64,000 nt of DNA from Prosthecobacter dejongeii (GTDB lineage: Bacteria > Verrucomicrobiota > Verrucomicrobiia > Verrucomicrobiales > Verrucomicrobiaceae), in assembly GCF_014203045.1 (NCBI RefSeq), contig NZ_JACHIF010000006.1, positions 310,001 through 374,000 on the forward strand, read 5' to 3'. Positions 7,386 through 16,644 of this stretch are shown here, in pieces. The notes beneath the pieces are model-generated. The model was not told where the DNA came from and did no database searches. It worked only from the letters and a program-made list of their open reading frames with translations. The position numbers and the translations under genes were made by a program. Position 1 is the stretch's first letter; every line of letters starts with the position of its first letter.

Positions 7386-9542
7386 TCAAGATTTAGGCAC
7401 ATGCGGTACCAGCACATCCGGTGCCTGGTTCCGCTGGCGAATGCGTTTGCTGGCTTCCTTGGCGAAGATTTCTTGAGAGCGCAGCGCTTTACCAGTGGCT
7501 CCCGCTGGCGCGGCCCAGGTGCCATCGGGCTTTAACATGCGTCCTCTGGAGGTGTCTGCGAAGTGCGTTTCCAAAATGTGTGTGAGACGTTTTTTCGCTT
7601 CTTTATCCTCCACAGGGACCAGTAGCTCCACGCGTTTGGACAAGTTACGGTTCATGAAGTCAGCGCTGGAGATGAAAATGACGGGTCTCCCTCCTTGGCG
7701 AAAGTGGTAGATGCGGGCGTGTTCTAGGTAGCGGTCAATGATGCTCAAAACGCTGATGTTTTCACTGAGCCCCTTCACCCCAGGGCGCAGGCAGCAGATG
7801 CCACGCACATTCAGGCGCACCTTCACACCTGCCTGAGAGGCTTCATAAAGTGCGGTGATCATCTTCCGATCTTCCAGTGCATTCATCTTCAGCATGATCT
7901 CCGCTTCCTCACCCTGGCGGGCGCGCTCCGTTTCACTGTGGATCATGGAAAGCAGGCGCTCCCGCAGCCCAAAAGGAGCCATGGAGATGCGCTCAAAATG
8001 GACGAACCGTGAGCGGCCTGTGACCGTGTTAAAAAAGGCACTGGCATCGCTGCCGTAGTTTTGGCGGCAGGTCAGATAGCTGATGTCGGTGTACAATTTC
8101 GAGGTGGCTTCATTGTAATTGCCCGTGCCAAAGTGCATGTAGCGCACGAGATGCCCTGCCTCCCGGCGCATGACCAGGCAGATCTTGGCGTGTGTTTTCA
8201 GGCCACGGACACCGTAGATGATTTGCGCTCCGGCATTCAGCAGGTCTTCAGCACGTTCCAGATTTCGTGCTTCATCAAACCGCGCTTTCAACTCCACCAA
8301 GACAGTGACGTGTTTACCCGCCTGGGCAGCGCGGATGAGAGCGCTGATGATGCGGCTGTTTTTGGCTGTGCGGTAGAGGATCTGTTTGATGGCGATGACG
8401 TCGGGATCTGCCGCTGCTTCTTCGATGAGTTGCATCACCGGATCAAAGGTCTCGTAGGGGTGATGCAGCAGGATGTCGCCACGTTTGATCGCATCGAACA
8501 TGCTCTCTCCGGGCTGGATTTGGGGGGAGGACTGGCTGTCCCAAGGTTCCACCTTGAGGTCCTCAAAACCTGAAAGACCTGAGATCACAAAATAAGCCCG
8601 TAGATCCAGCTCACCGGGGATGGTATAGACTTGCGCTGTTTTCGCCCCACAAAGATCGCGGATGGCTTTCACAAGTTCTTTTGGAGCACCGTCTTCGATC
8701 TCGATACGGATGGCCGGACTTTGAAGCCGCGCCTCAAGGATGTCTTCCATCTGGCTCGCGAGGTCGAATGAGCTTTCATCATCCACCGCGATGTCTGAAT
8801 TTCGACTGATGCGAAAACGAGCGCTGGCCGTGACTTTTTCCGAAGGGAAATACAGGTGCAGAAAGAGGGAGAGCAGGTCCTCCAGATTCAGGTAGGCATG
8901 CAGGCCGCTTTCCACCTCAGGCACTAGGACATGACGGGGGAGGTTTGAAGGCAGGGTAAAGAGCACCAGACGCTGTGTGGTCTTGCCATCAGACTCAGAC
9001 TGTACATTGCACAACAGCGCGATCTGAAGGGCAGGCACAGAAATGCGCGGCTTATCATCATCCAGTGCGATAGGAGAGAGCACGGGGAAAATGTACTCAT
9101 GAAAGTAGGACTCCAGATGCGTGCGCTGGGCGAGCGTCAGTTCATTGGCGCTCAGCCTGCGGATACCTTTTTCCCGCAGCAGTGGCAAAAGCTCCTGGTT
9201 CAAGATCTCATACTGCCTTGCGACGAAGGCTGCGGCCCGCTGTTGGATCTTTTCCCACTGCTGGGTGGGGGTGAGGCCGGAGGGATCTTTGACCCGTCGT
9301 CCCTGCTCACGCAGGAACTGCAACGCGCCGACACGGACCATGAAAAATTCGTCCAAATTCGAAGCCGTGATGGCCAGGAATTTGACCCTCTCCAGCACAG
9401 GCAATTCAGCACGAGCAGCCTCAGCTAAGACGCGCTCATTGAAGGCTAGCCAGCTCAACTCACGGTTGAGGAAATGTTCGTCTGTCAAGGCAGGGGACTG
9501 AGCCTGCTGCTTGGCATCAAGGCTTGGTGAGGAGGATGTCAT
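7386..9542 (-). CDS. ppk: Polyphosphate kinase 1
   Basis: 718 aa from the ATG at 9542 (MTSSSPSLDAKQ). The frame is open to 9608, but that would deepen the overlap with the upstream gene. Family landmarks: LNRELSWLAFNERVLAEA near the N-terminus, NLDEFFMVRVGAL, the phosphorylated-His region GLKTHAKICLV, RYMHFGTGNYNEATSKLYTD, and the second phospholipase-D-like half DRYLEHARIYHF. The enzyme polymerises the gamma-phosphate of ATP into inorganic polyphosphate. Its start overlaps the end of the Ppx-like gene by 26 bp, so the two are translationally coupled. Confidence 0.95.
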   Translation of the reverse strand: MTSSSPSLDAKQQAQSPALTDEHFLNRELSWLAFNERVLAEAARAELPVLERVKFLAITASNLDEFFMVRVGALQFLREQGRRVKDPSGLTPTQQWEKIQQRAAAFVARQYEILNQELLPLLREKGIRRLSANELTLAQRTHLESYFHEYIFPVLSPIALDDDKPRISVPALQIALLCNVQSESDGKTTQRLVLFTLPSNLPRHVLVPEVESGLHAYLNLEDLLSLFLHLYFPSEKVTASARFRISRNSDIAVDDESSFDLASQMEDILEARLQSPAIRIEIEDGAPKELVKAIRDLCGAKTAQVYTIPGELDLRAYFVISGLSGFEDLKVEPWDSQSSPQIQPGESMFDAIKRGDILLHHPYETFDPVMQLIEEAAADPDVIAIKQILYRTAKNSRIISALIRAAQAGKHVTVLVELKARFDEARNLERAEDLLNAGAQIIYGVRGLKTHAKICLVMRREAGHLVRYMHFGTGNYNEATSKLYTDISYLTCRQNYGSDASAFFNTVTGRSRFVHFERISMAPFGLRERLLSMIHSETERARQGEEAEIMLKMNALEDRKMITALYEASQAGVKVRLNVRGICCLRPGVKGLSENISVLSIIDRYLEHARIYHFRQGGRPVIFISSADFMNRNLSKRVELLVPVEDKEAKKRLTHILETHFADTSRGRMLKPDGTWAAPAGATGKALRSQEIFAKEASKRIRQRNQAPDVLVPHVPKS

Positions 9543-11061
9543 AGCCGTAAATTTCGCGGAAAAGGTCACACTTGGAGTTGATGGCGATCTGCTCGACGGT
9601 CGTGTCATCCACGCCTGGCGTCAGGATGTAGAGGCGGCTGCCTTCGGGCCGGAGTTGGATGGTCTTGATGCGCTGTGCATGAGTGCGATCCAGCGCATCG
9701 GCAATGCGGAGCAGAGCGGCGAGTTTAAAGACGATCATGCGCTCTTCTCGGGTCAGGTCGGAGAAGGTTGGGTGGTTAGGCTCAGGATTGTAGCGGCGGT
9801 GGTAACGGGCCAGCAGGGCCACCATTTCCCCATCGGAACTGCTCAGACCAAAGATCTCAGTTTGCAGAAGGATGTAGAGACTGTGTTTGTGGTGCTCGCG
9901 CGGGCTGATGAACATGCCTACTTCATGCAGGACAGCGGCGACTCGCAATACCAACTCATACTTGGCATCCAGGGCATGCAAGTGCTGAAGTTCACGGAAC
10001 AGTTGCTGGGCAAAGCCTGCCACATGATCAGCATGCTTACGGTCGGTCTTATAGCGCACGCCGATCTCGCAGGCGGCCTGCACCACTTCATCTTGGAAAT
10101 TGGCCGAGTGCGGGCTGGCAGTCATTAAATCCAGCATCAACTCCCGCTGAAAGTCCCCCTCAGGGATCCATAGCGCCTCATCGCCAAACCGGCGTGCCAG
10201 GGCCAGGTTGGTCTGCAACGCCGGCACAATGCCTTCTCCACCCGTGTAGTGGACATGCAGTTTTCTCACCAGCTCGTCAGGATTCAGGACGGCGAGCTTT
10301 TCTGTGAAACGTTCCAGCTCTTCCTCGGTGATTCGAAAGGCCCCTTGCTTAGCCGTCGTCAGCTCTGCCGCCACACTTTGGATCTCTGCGCCGATGGCCA
10401 CATGATTATCAATCTGGTAGCCAGAGTAATCCTGGGCCAGATGGTCCACGACCCCGCGGATGTGCTCTTCGAGGTGGGTCAGATGCTGGGCAGATTCACC
10501 GTCTGCTCCAGCCACCGCTTCGCGAGCCCGGAAGATGCCTAACCGATAGTTGCTATACGCAGCCAGTCGCCCATCCTTGAAATACAGGGCGCGCGTATTG
10601 CCTGGCCCGATGTGAGAGACAAAGGTGTGTCCCTCCCGCAACTCCGGGTTCTTTTTCAGCATACGCAGGCCGATTTGATAGACCAGTCGCGTCATATCGC
10701 CATCGTCTATCAATCGTGCGATCAGGCCGGTGCTGACTTGCAGGCGATTGAGGAAAATCTCATGGTTGCCTGCCTCAGAAAGAATGTTCGTGTTATACAG
10801 GCGGACGTTAGCCAGAGGCAGTCCGAATTCCCGTACGGTTAACAGATAGTCTTTCAAGATTCCGGCGGCTTGTTCCACCGTCGCGCGGGTGATGTTGCCA
10901 GTGCGGAAAATATCCCTAGCCATGGGCAGCGGCTTATCCAGATGTTCCAAAAGGCTAAAGCTGCCTGAGTCATTGCGTGTGCCGATGATGAGCGAGAGCG
11001 ACGCCGCACCGACGTAAATGATGGCGTGTTCTGAAGACGATAACACAGGCGGGACGGACAT
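9517..11061 (-). CDS. Ppx/GppA-like protein with HD-type C-terminal domain, degenerate active site
   Basis: 514 aa from the ATG at 11061 (MSVPPVLSSSEHAIIYVGAAS). Overall plan is that of exopolyphosphatase/guanosine pentaphosphatase: N-terminal actin-like domain (about 10-310), then a helical HD-like domain (VLHEVGMFISPREHHKHSLY, LLRIADALDRTH). The catalytic motifs of the actin-like half are altered. The usual D-[IL]-G-[ST]-N-S appears as YVGAAS (16-21), the D-I-G-G-G-S loop appears as SHIGPGNT (149-156), and the SGxEEA region reads IDDGDMTRLVY. It may therefore bind rather than hydrolyse polyphosphate or (p)ppGpp. It precedes and overlaps ppk1, so a role in polyphosphate balance is likely by context. 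Confidence 0.78.
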   Translation of the reverse strand: MSVPPVLSSSEHAIIYVGAASLSLIIGTRNDSGSFSLLEHLDKPLPMARDIFRTGNITRATVEQAAGILKDYLLTVREFGLPLANVRLYNTNILSEAGNHEIFLNRLQVSTGLIARLIDDGDMTRLVYQIGLRMLKKNPELREGHTFVSHIGPGNTRALYFKDGRLAAYSNYRLGIFRAREAVAGADGESAQHLTHLEEHIRGVVDHLAQDYSGYQIDNHVAIGAEIQSVAAELTTAKQGAFRITEEELERFTEKLAVLNPDELVRKLHVHYTGGEGIVPALQTNLALARRFGDEALWIPEGDFQRELMLDLMTASPHSANFQDEVVQAACEIGVRYKTDRKHADHVAGFAQQLFRELQHLHALDAKYELVLRVAAVLHEVGMFISPREHHKHSLYILLQTEIFGLSSSDGEMVALLARYHRRYNPEPNHPTFSDLTREERMIVFKLAALLRIADALDRTHAQRIKTIQLRPEGSRLYILTPGVDDTTVEQIAINSKCDLFREIYGYDILLTKP

Positions 11062-11155
11062 GACAAAAACTGACGAAAGGTTGGTGAGGAAAAGTGACTC
11101 AGGGCCGGAGAAATGTGAGCCTGACCCTACAGCCACTGGTATGGGAGGCCATAGG

Positions 11156-12205
11156 CTAGGGTTTCTGCTCGCGCAACCAGGCGACGCTGCCCACAGCCAC
11201 GGCATTACCGCCTAACTTGGCCAGGGAATATTTGATCCCACGGCTGAGACTTGGCAGGGCATAACGGTTGACCTCTTCCTTGAGTAAGGTCAGGTAAACC
11301 TGAGGGATCTCCTCCACCAAGCCCCCGCCTAAGGTGATTTGATCAGGAGCTAGCAGATTGACCACGGTGGCGATCCCCATACCCAAATAGGACACACTGT
11401 TGCGGATCATGGATACCGCAGCAGGCTCGGCGGAATTGTAGGCTGCGGAAAGGGCCTTGCTGCGGATCTCGCGCAGATTACCTCGGGTTTTTTTATCCAG
11501 TTCGGGTAACTGTCCTCGGTAACAGGCGATGCCAGCCTGGGATGCCACTGCGAGGCGACTGGTGAGGTCTTCGATCATCACCGCCCCTGGCACGGCGCTT
11601 CCTAAATGAGTGCCAGGCACATAGACCATGCCTAGTTCCATGGCGGAGACACTGCGACCCATCACGAGTTTCCCATCATAGACAAAACCAGATCCCACGC
11701 CTGTGCCGGGGAAGATGCCCAGAAGTGAGCGGGCTCCTTTGCCTGCTCCCAGTTTGTATTCTCCAAAGGTGCCTGCATCCACGTCATTGAGCACCGCCAC
11801 TGGCTTTTTAAAAGCAGTCTTCAAAATGCCAGCCAGTCCCATGTTCTTCCAGCCCAGATTTGGGGCATTGATGAGGATGCCTTTTTCGGGATTGACCAAG
11901 CCTGGGCAGCCGATGCCGATTCCTTGCAGCCCTTTCGGGTCCACGCCCGCAGCCGTTATCGCTTCTTGAATGACGGTGGTGATTTTTTTTCGCCCCTTGA
12001 TCTGGCCGTCCGATCCATTGGTGGACTTTCTCGCAGTGCCCAAAACATGGTAATCCTCATCCAGAACGCAGGCCAGCATCTTGGTTCCCCCGAGATCGAA
12101 TCCGATCCAGAAAGGGATGGATTTGAGCGTCAGCTTGGCCTCGGTTTTGATCTTTTTGCCGGGCTTCTTCTTCAGTTTGATTTTGGAGGTGGCGTTGGCT
12201 GGCAT
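11156..12205 (-). CDS. ROK family sugar kinase (glucokinase-like) with Lys-rich N-terminal extension
   Basis: 349 aa. After a basic 30-residue extension (SKIKLKKKPGKKIKTEAK) comes a ROK fold. It has the phosphate-1 motif IGFDLGGTKMLACVLD, the ROK region GIGCPGLVNPEKGILINAPNL, the catalytic ND in LNDVDAGTFGE, and the phosphate-2 GIFPGTGVGSGF. ROK kinases usually carry a zinc site CxCGxxGC after the active site; here that stretch reads LGSAVPGAVMIED, without cysteines. The likely reaction is ATP-dependent phosphorylation of glucose or another hexose. The gene lies upstream of the Ppx-like gene on the same strand but about 95 bp away. Confidence 0.85.
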   Translation of the reverse strand: MPANATSKIKLKKKPGKKIKTEAKLTLKSIPFWIGFDLGGTKMLACVLDEDYHVLGTARKSTNGSDGQIKGRKKITTVIQEAITAAGVDPKGLQGIGIGCPGLVNPEKGILINAPNLGWKNMGLAGILKTAFKKPVAVLNDVDAGTFGEYKLGAGKGARSLLGIFPGTGVGSGFVYDGKLVMGRSVSAMELGMVYVPGTHLGSAVPGAVMIEDLTSRLAVASQAGIACYRGQLPELDKKTRGNLREIRSKALSAAYNSAEPAAVSMIRNSVSYLGMGIATVVNLLAPDQITLGGGLVEEIPQVYLTLLKEEVNRYALPSLSRGIKYSLAKLGGNAVAVGSVAWLREQKP

Positions 12206-12526
12206 AGGATCACGAAGTTCTTAGAATAGAGCATCGGCTTTGACTCCACAGCAAGCAACAATCCTGGCGACTCAAGGGCTGTTTCGCAGTGAGACCTAGC
12301 TGGTCATGCGCTCTGCGTGCGTAGAAAAAGAGGGCTGAGAATGGACTCGGTTTTTTAAACGATCCATAAATGCAAATTTGGATCTGATCTCTCCATTATC
12401 CTAGAGCTAAATGGCACGCATGATGCTCAGCACATTAGTATCGCTGACCGCCTGACAAGGATTCGTTTGAGACCGGATTACCCTGCCAGGCGGATTAGCG
12501 AATCAACACTAACGCGAATCAATACG
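12206..12526. other. Intergenic region upstream of the urea cassette
   Basis: 321 bp without a gene between the leftward ROK kinase and the rightward outer-membrane-like gene. Apart from the sigma-54-like promoter at 12412-12427 no hairpin terminator or obvious activator palindrome is recognised, though an NtrC-type enhancer could lie here unrecognised. Confidence 0.6.
12412..12427 (+). promoter_or_regulatory. Sigma-54-type promoter (TGGCACGCATGATGCT)
   Basis: The -24 element TGGCACG and the -12 element ATGCT match the RpoN consensus TGGCACG-N4-TTGCW with one mismatch. The invariant GG (12413-12414) and GC (12425-12426) have exactly ten bases between them. Transcription would begin near 12437-12440, about 90 nt before the ATG at 12527. 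RpoN/NtrC control of urea uptake and urease is well known in other bacteria, so it suits the operon downstream. Use in this organism is inferred. Confidence 0.6.
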
Positions 12527-13345
12527 ATGAAATTAAAGTGCTCGTTGCAAGCGATGCTCAAAAAGTGCCTTTTGGCCACCTCTGTCATGTCCCTGACCTC
12601 AGGCGTACTTCTGGCTGGAACTCCGGCAGTCGCTTCAGTGGAGGAGCCTCCTGCGCCACCTTTGGTCACAGGTACTCTCTCTCTTCTCATGGATTCGCAT
12701 TTCGTTTCCTATGGGCAAGACATCTGGGGCGCAGGCCAGTCTTGGGAGGATCCACTTTTTCACCCTTCCTTGGCGATTAACTTTAATCTTGCCAGCAATT
12801 TCACTTTCTTCGTGGGAACCTGGATGGACATCAATGATAATCTAGAATCGAACTCTACCCTCGGTAATCGAGTGCAGGAAATCGACGTCTGGGCGGGCAT
12901 GTCCTACACCATGGACAAATTCAAGTTCACGCTGATTAACCAATATTGGAACTACGGTGGCAATACGGAAAAAATCATCGATTTCCGTGTGGATTATAGC
13001 GGCATGCTGAATCCTTACCTCTTACTCCACGGTCGTTTTGATCGCGGCGCTGCTGTCAATTTTGGCGAAGGTCTGGTGGTTCAGGTGGGGATCAACCCTA
13101 CCACGAAATGTGGCCCAGTCACACTCTCTGCGCCTATTGCGCTGAGCTATGACACCCATGATTATCACGGTGGCCAGGCAGGTTTCGGCTTTGCTTCGGC
13201 AGGCCTGAATGCAACACTGCCTTTGTCCAAGCATGTCGCTCTGACGGCTGCCGTGGATTATTTCTACACCAATGACAACGTCATCGTGACCAATCCTGAT
13301 GAAGGCTTCGTCCGTGGTCGTGCGGGTGTGGTGATCACTTTCTAA
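12527..13345 (+). CDS. Outer-membrane beta-barrel-like protein at head of urea cassette
   Basis: 272 aa from the ATG at 12527. Signal peptide: basic start, then CLLATSVMSLTSGVLLAGTPAVAS. The mature part has many alternating short strands with aromatic residues (FNLASNFTFFVGTWMDIND, FKFTLINQYWNYGG, HVALTAAVDYFYTND). It ends in VVITF, a terminal Phe as in outer-membrane barrels. No named family is recognised. Its position between a sigma-54-like promoter and urtA suggests a pore or binding protein that helps urea or related small molecules cross the outer membrane; that role is inferred from context only. Confidence 0.7.
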   Translation: MKLKCSLQAMLKKCLLATSVMSLTSGVLLAGTPAVASVEEPPAPPLVTGTLSLLMDSHFVSYGQDIWGAGQSWEDPLFHPSLAINFNLASNFTFFVGTWMDINDNLESNSTLGNRVQEIDVWAGMSYTMDKFKFTLINQYWNYGGNTEKIIDFRVDYSGMLNPYLLLHGRFDRGAAVNFGEGLVVQVGINPTTKCGPVTLSAPIALSYDTHDYHGGQAGFGFASAGLNATLPLSKHVALTAAVDYFYTNDNVIVTNPDEGFVRGRAGVVITF

Positions 13346-13360
13346 TCACCCCTTCTTCGG

Positions 13361-13400
13361 GCGCATCAATTGTCCTGGTGGGCAGATCTGATGCGCTCTT
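13361..13400 (+). terminator. Possible attenuator hairpin before urtA
   Basis: GCGCATCA (13361-13368) pairs with TGATGCGC (13389-13396) across a 20-nt loop and is followed by the T-rich TCTTTCCT. The T tract is weak, so read-through into urtA or a processing role is as likely as full termination. Confidence 0.35.
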
Positions 13401-13461
13401 TCCTGAACCCTGCTTTCTCTCAGTAGGCCATCTTAGCTCAGACTTTATTCTTCACTGAATC

Positions 13462-14724
13462 ATGAAATTCACTCGTCAATTTTCCCGTTTCGCCTGTGCA
13501 GCCGCTCTCGCTGCTCTTACTCCACTGCTCCATTCCCAGGAGACCGTTAAGGTCGGTGTGCTCCACTCATTGAGCGGCACCATGGCCATTTCTGAAACTT
13601 CTCTTCGAGATGTGCTACTTTTCACTTTTGATGAGATCAATGCCAAGGGCGGTGTCCTGGGTAAAAAGATCGAACCCGTTGTTGTGGACGGAGCGTCTAA
13701 CTGGCCTCTCTTCGCTGAAAAAGCCAAACAACTTCTAGAGCAAGATAAAGTCTCTGTGACTTTTGGCTGCTGGACCTCGGTCAGTCGTAAATCCGTGCTG
13801 CCGGTCTTTGAGTCTAACAAAGGATTGCTCTTTTATCCCGTGCAGTACGAAGGTGAGGAAATGTCCCCCAACATCATGTACACTGCGGAAGCCGTGAACC
13901 AGCAGGCTACCCCTGCCGTGGATTACATGCTGGAAAAGGGATTCAAGAAATTCTACCTGCTGGGTAGCGACTATGTGTACCCACAGACCACCAACTTAGT
14001 GCTTTTGGAATACCTCCTCAGCAAGGGTGTGCCATTGGAAAACATTGGTGGCGGCTTCAAAAAAGACGAGTCCGGCAAGATCATCTCGGCTGGGAAATAC
14101 ACGCCTTTTGGCCATACGGACTACCAGCAGATTGTCTCTGAAATCAAACAGTATGCTGCCGGTGGTGACACCTGCGTGATCAGCACTTTGAACGGGGATA
14201 CAAACGTTCCTTTCTTCAAAGAGTATGCAGCAGCAGGCCTCACGGCTGAAACCTGCCCTGTTGTAAGCTTCTCGATCTCGGAAGATGAATTCCGGGGCCT
14301 GCCTGCCAAGCAGTTAGTGGGGCAACTGGGATGCTGGACTTACTTTCAGTCCATCAAATCAGATGCAAATGAGAAATTCATCACGGATTTCGAAGCTTGG
14401 CTGGCTAAGAGCGATGTTCCTGGAATCGTCAAGGATGGTCGTGTGACCTGTTCCCCTATGGTGCTCAGTTACGTGGGTGTTTATCTGTGGAAAGCAGCCG
14501 TCGAAAAAGCCGGGACTTTTGAGGTGGAGAAAGTCATCGCCGAGCTTGAAAAAGGCATTAGTTTTGAAGGCCCGGCAGGCACCGTGACCAGCCAGAAAAA
14601 TCATCACGTGACGAAAAATGTCTTCATTGGTGAGACCAAGGCCAACGGGCAGTTTAAGATCCTCAAATCTTATGACAATGTCTATGGCGAACCCTTCTTG
14701 AAGGGGACTTTCAAGACAAAATAA
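13462..14724 (+). CDS. urtA: Urea ABC transporter, substrate-binding protein
   Basis: 420 aa with a signal peptide ([17 protein letters not shown]). The mature protein starts [19 protein letters not shown] and contains [28 protein letters not shown] and [12 protein letters not shown]. These are hallmarks of the UrtA/FmdD branch of branched-chain-amino-acid-type periplasmic binding proteins. It captures urea in the periplasm and delivers it to the UrtBC permease. It is followed by the rest of urtBCDE, but a strong terminator separates it from urtB. Confidence 0.96.
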   Translation: MKFTRQFSRFACAAALAALTPLLHSQETVKVGVLHSLSGTMAISETSLRDVLLFTFDEINAKGGVLGKKIEPVVVDGASNWPLFAEKAKQLLEQDKVSVTFGCWTSVSRKSVLPVFESNKGLLFYPVQYEGEEMSPNIMYTAEAVNQQATPAVDYMLEKGFKKFYLLGSDYVYPQTTNLVLLEYLLSKGVPLENIGGGFKKDESGKIISAGKYTPFGHTDYQQIVSEIKQYAAGGDTCVISTLNGDTNVPFFKEYAAAGLTAETCPVVSFSISEDEFRGLPAKQLVGQLGCWTYFQSIKSDANEKFITDFEAWLAKSDVPGIVKDGRVTCSPMVLSYVGVYLWKAAVEKAGTFEVEKVIAELEKGISFEGPAGTVTSQKNHHVTKNVFIGETKANGQFKILKSYDNVYGEPFLKGTFKTK

Positions 14725-14782
14725 ACTTCGTTTTAGCGCTGCTCATTTCTCCTCTCTTTGAAGTTGAGTTGATGTGAATTTG

Positions 14783-14816
14783 GGGCGGTCCGTTGGGTCG
14801 AGGACCGCCCTTTTTT
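14783..14816 (+). terminator. Rho-independent terminator between urtA and urtB
   Basis: Perfect 9-bp stem GGGCGGTCC (14783-14791) / GGACCGCCC (14802-14810), 10-nt loop, then six T. As it lies inside a transport operon it probably works as a partial terminator, giving more urtA than urtBCDE transcript; the partial read-through is inferred. Confidence 0.85.
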
Positions 14817-14899
14817 ATTATCGAGCTGACCCTGATTCGGCAGAGCCACTGGCATTAAATCTGCACTGTGAATCGAAGACCGTTTGCCCTGCATTTGTT

Positions 14900-16618
14900 A
14901 TGAATAAAGCCTGGTTTTTTAGCATTATGGCTGCTCTGAGTTTCAGCAGTCTTTCCTGGGCCCAAGAGGCCAAAAGTGTGCGAGCCATCATTGCTGAGGC
15001 TGTGGTATTGACGGAAGACAGCGATGCCCAGGTGAAACTTGTTAATTCGTTGACGGGGATGACTGATCCCGAACTGGAGCCTTTGCTGGATGCCTGGAAA
15101 GGTGGATCCATTTACCTCGTCGAAGGTGCCGATGATAAATATATTGCTGTCACTCTGGCGGGTGATCCAGATGCCACCAAAAAAGAAACGGCTCTGCGGT
15201 TAGATACCAAAGAACCTCTCAAAGACGCTCAAGGTACTGTGGTCCGCGTGGCACCAGCACGGGCTGAGATCGCTGAGACGGATAGCAGCATTCGCCGCGC
15301 CATGAAGTCGCTGCTCGACCTTTCCAAATTGACAGCGCCTAACGCTAAGGATCGCATGCTCGCCATTACTCAAATGGGCATGGAACGTGATGTAGCAAAG
15401 TTACCCATTCTCGAGGAGCGGCTCAAAGTTGAAACCGATAGTTCTGTCAAACGAGCCATTCAGGAAGCCATCGCCCTCACCCAGTTGCGAAGCCCAGACA
15501 AAGCGGTGCGCCTCGCAGGCTGTACTTCGCTCGCAGAGATTCACCCGCTCAGCGCCAAAGATTCTCTGGAGAGCGTGGTGAAAGAGGCTCTGAAAGCCGG
15601 AGATAAAGAACTGCTCATCGCTGCCAAAAAAGCCTTGGAGGCTGTTGAAGCTCATCGGTCGATTGTGAATTTTTTAGGCACCTTGTTTCGGGGACTTTCT
15701 TTGGGCTCGGTGCTCCTGGTCGTCGCCATTGGTCTAGCGATCACCTTTGGTTTGATGGGGGTCATCAATATGGCGCATGGCGAGCTCATCGCGGTGGGGG
15801 CTTACACCACTTATGTTGTGCAGTGTCTGTTTGCGGAAGGTTTAGCTCTTTCGCCCTTTGGGATGAAACTCAGCCTCCCAGGTATGAATGCCTCAGGTTG
15901 GCTGTACGAAATGTATTTTGTCATCGCGTTGCCCATGGCCTTCATCATGGCGGCCTTGGTGGGGCTTGCATTGGAGCGCGGAGTCATTCGCTTTCTTTAT
16001 CGGCGCCCACTGGAAAGCTTGCTCGCCACCTGGGGTGTTTCGCTCGTTCTTCAGCAACTCTTCCGCCTCGTTTTTGGGTCTAACAATGTGCAGGTCAATA
16101 GCCCTTCCTGGCTCAGTGATAACTGGACCATCAACGATGTGATCTTCGGTTGGAACCGAGTCTTTGTGATTGGCTTTGCCATCTTGATCGTTTTTGGCAC
16201 CTGGGCGCTTTTGAGTAAAACTCCCTTGGGTTTGTTGATCCGAGCGGTGATGCAAAATCGCAACATGGCAGCCTGCCTCGGTGTGAGAACGGAACGCGTC
16301 AATATGATGACCTTTGGCTTTGGCAGTGGCTTGGCGGGTCTAGCGGGTGCCTTCCTTTCCCAAATTGGCAATGTCGGTCCCAGCCTGGGACAAAACTACA
16401 TCGTGGATGCCTTCATGACTGTCGTTGTCGGCGGGGTAGGTAGCCTGATTGGTACGGTGGCTAGCGCCATCGGCATCGGTGTGGTGGATCAGTCCCTCCA
16501 GCAGATTTTGGGCAATCCCGTTTTGGGTAAAATCCTCGTCCTCGGGGCCATCATTCTCTTCCTTCAATGGCGGCCTGCGGGTTTGTTTGCCACGAAAACT
16601 CGCAGTCTGGAATCCTGA
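14900..16618 (+). CDS. urtB: Urea ABC transporter, permease UrtB with periplasmic N-terminal domain
   Basis: 572 aa from the ATG at 14900 (MNKAWFFSIMAALSFSSLS); longer upstream in-frame starts would run through the terminator. Residues 1-24 are a signal peptide. About 25-250 is a soluble helical, HEAT-like region (LPILEERLKVETDSSVKRAIQEA). About 255-570 is the LivH-type permease: VVAIGLAITFGLMGVINMAHGELIAVGAYTT is split over the first two helices, and VGTVASAIGIGVVDQSLQ lies near the end. A soluble N-terminal domain is usual for UrtB. It forms the membrane channel for urea with UrtC. Confidence 0.95.
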   Translation: MNKAWFFSIMAALSFSSLSWAQEAKSVRAIIAEAVVLTEDSDAQVKLVNSLTGMTDPELEPLLDAWKGGSIYLVEGADDKYIAVTLAGDPDATKKETALRLDTKEPLKDAQGTVVRVAPARAEIAETDSSIRRAMKSLLDLSKLTAPNAKDRMLAITQMGMERDVAKLPILEERLKVETDSSVKRAIQEAIALTQLRSPDKAVRLAGCTSLAEIHPLSAKDSLESVVKEALKAGDKELLIAAKKALEAVEAHRSIVNFLGTLFRGLSLGSVLLVVAIGLAITFGLMGVINMAHGELIAVGAYTTYVVQCLFAEGLALSPFGMKLSLPGMNASGWLYEMYFVIALPMAFIMAALVGLALERGVIRFLYRRPLESLLATWGVSLVLQQLFRLVFGSNNVQVNSPSWLSDNWTINDVIFGWNRVFVIGFAILIVFGTWALLSKTPLGLLIRAVMQNRNMAACLGVRTERVNMMTFGFGSGLAGLAGAFLSQIGNVGPSLGQNYIVDAFMTVVVGGVGSLIGTVASAIGIGVVDQSLQQILGNPVLGKILVLGAIILFLQWRPAGLFATKTRSLES

Positions 16619-16644
16619 TCAACCTTCACTGACCTCTTGAAATC

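Noticed and set aside
14774..14899. Upstream extension of urtB
   Set aside because: It would translate through a strong terminator hairpin; the signal peptide begins at the ATG at 14900.
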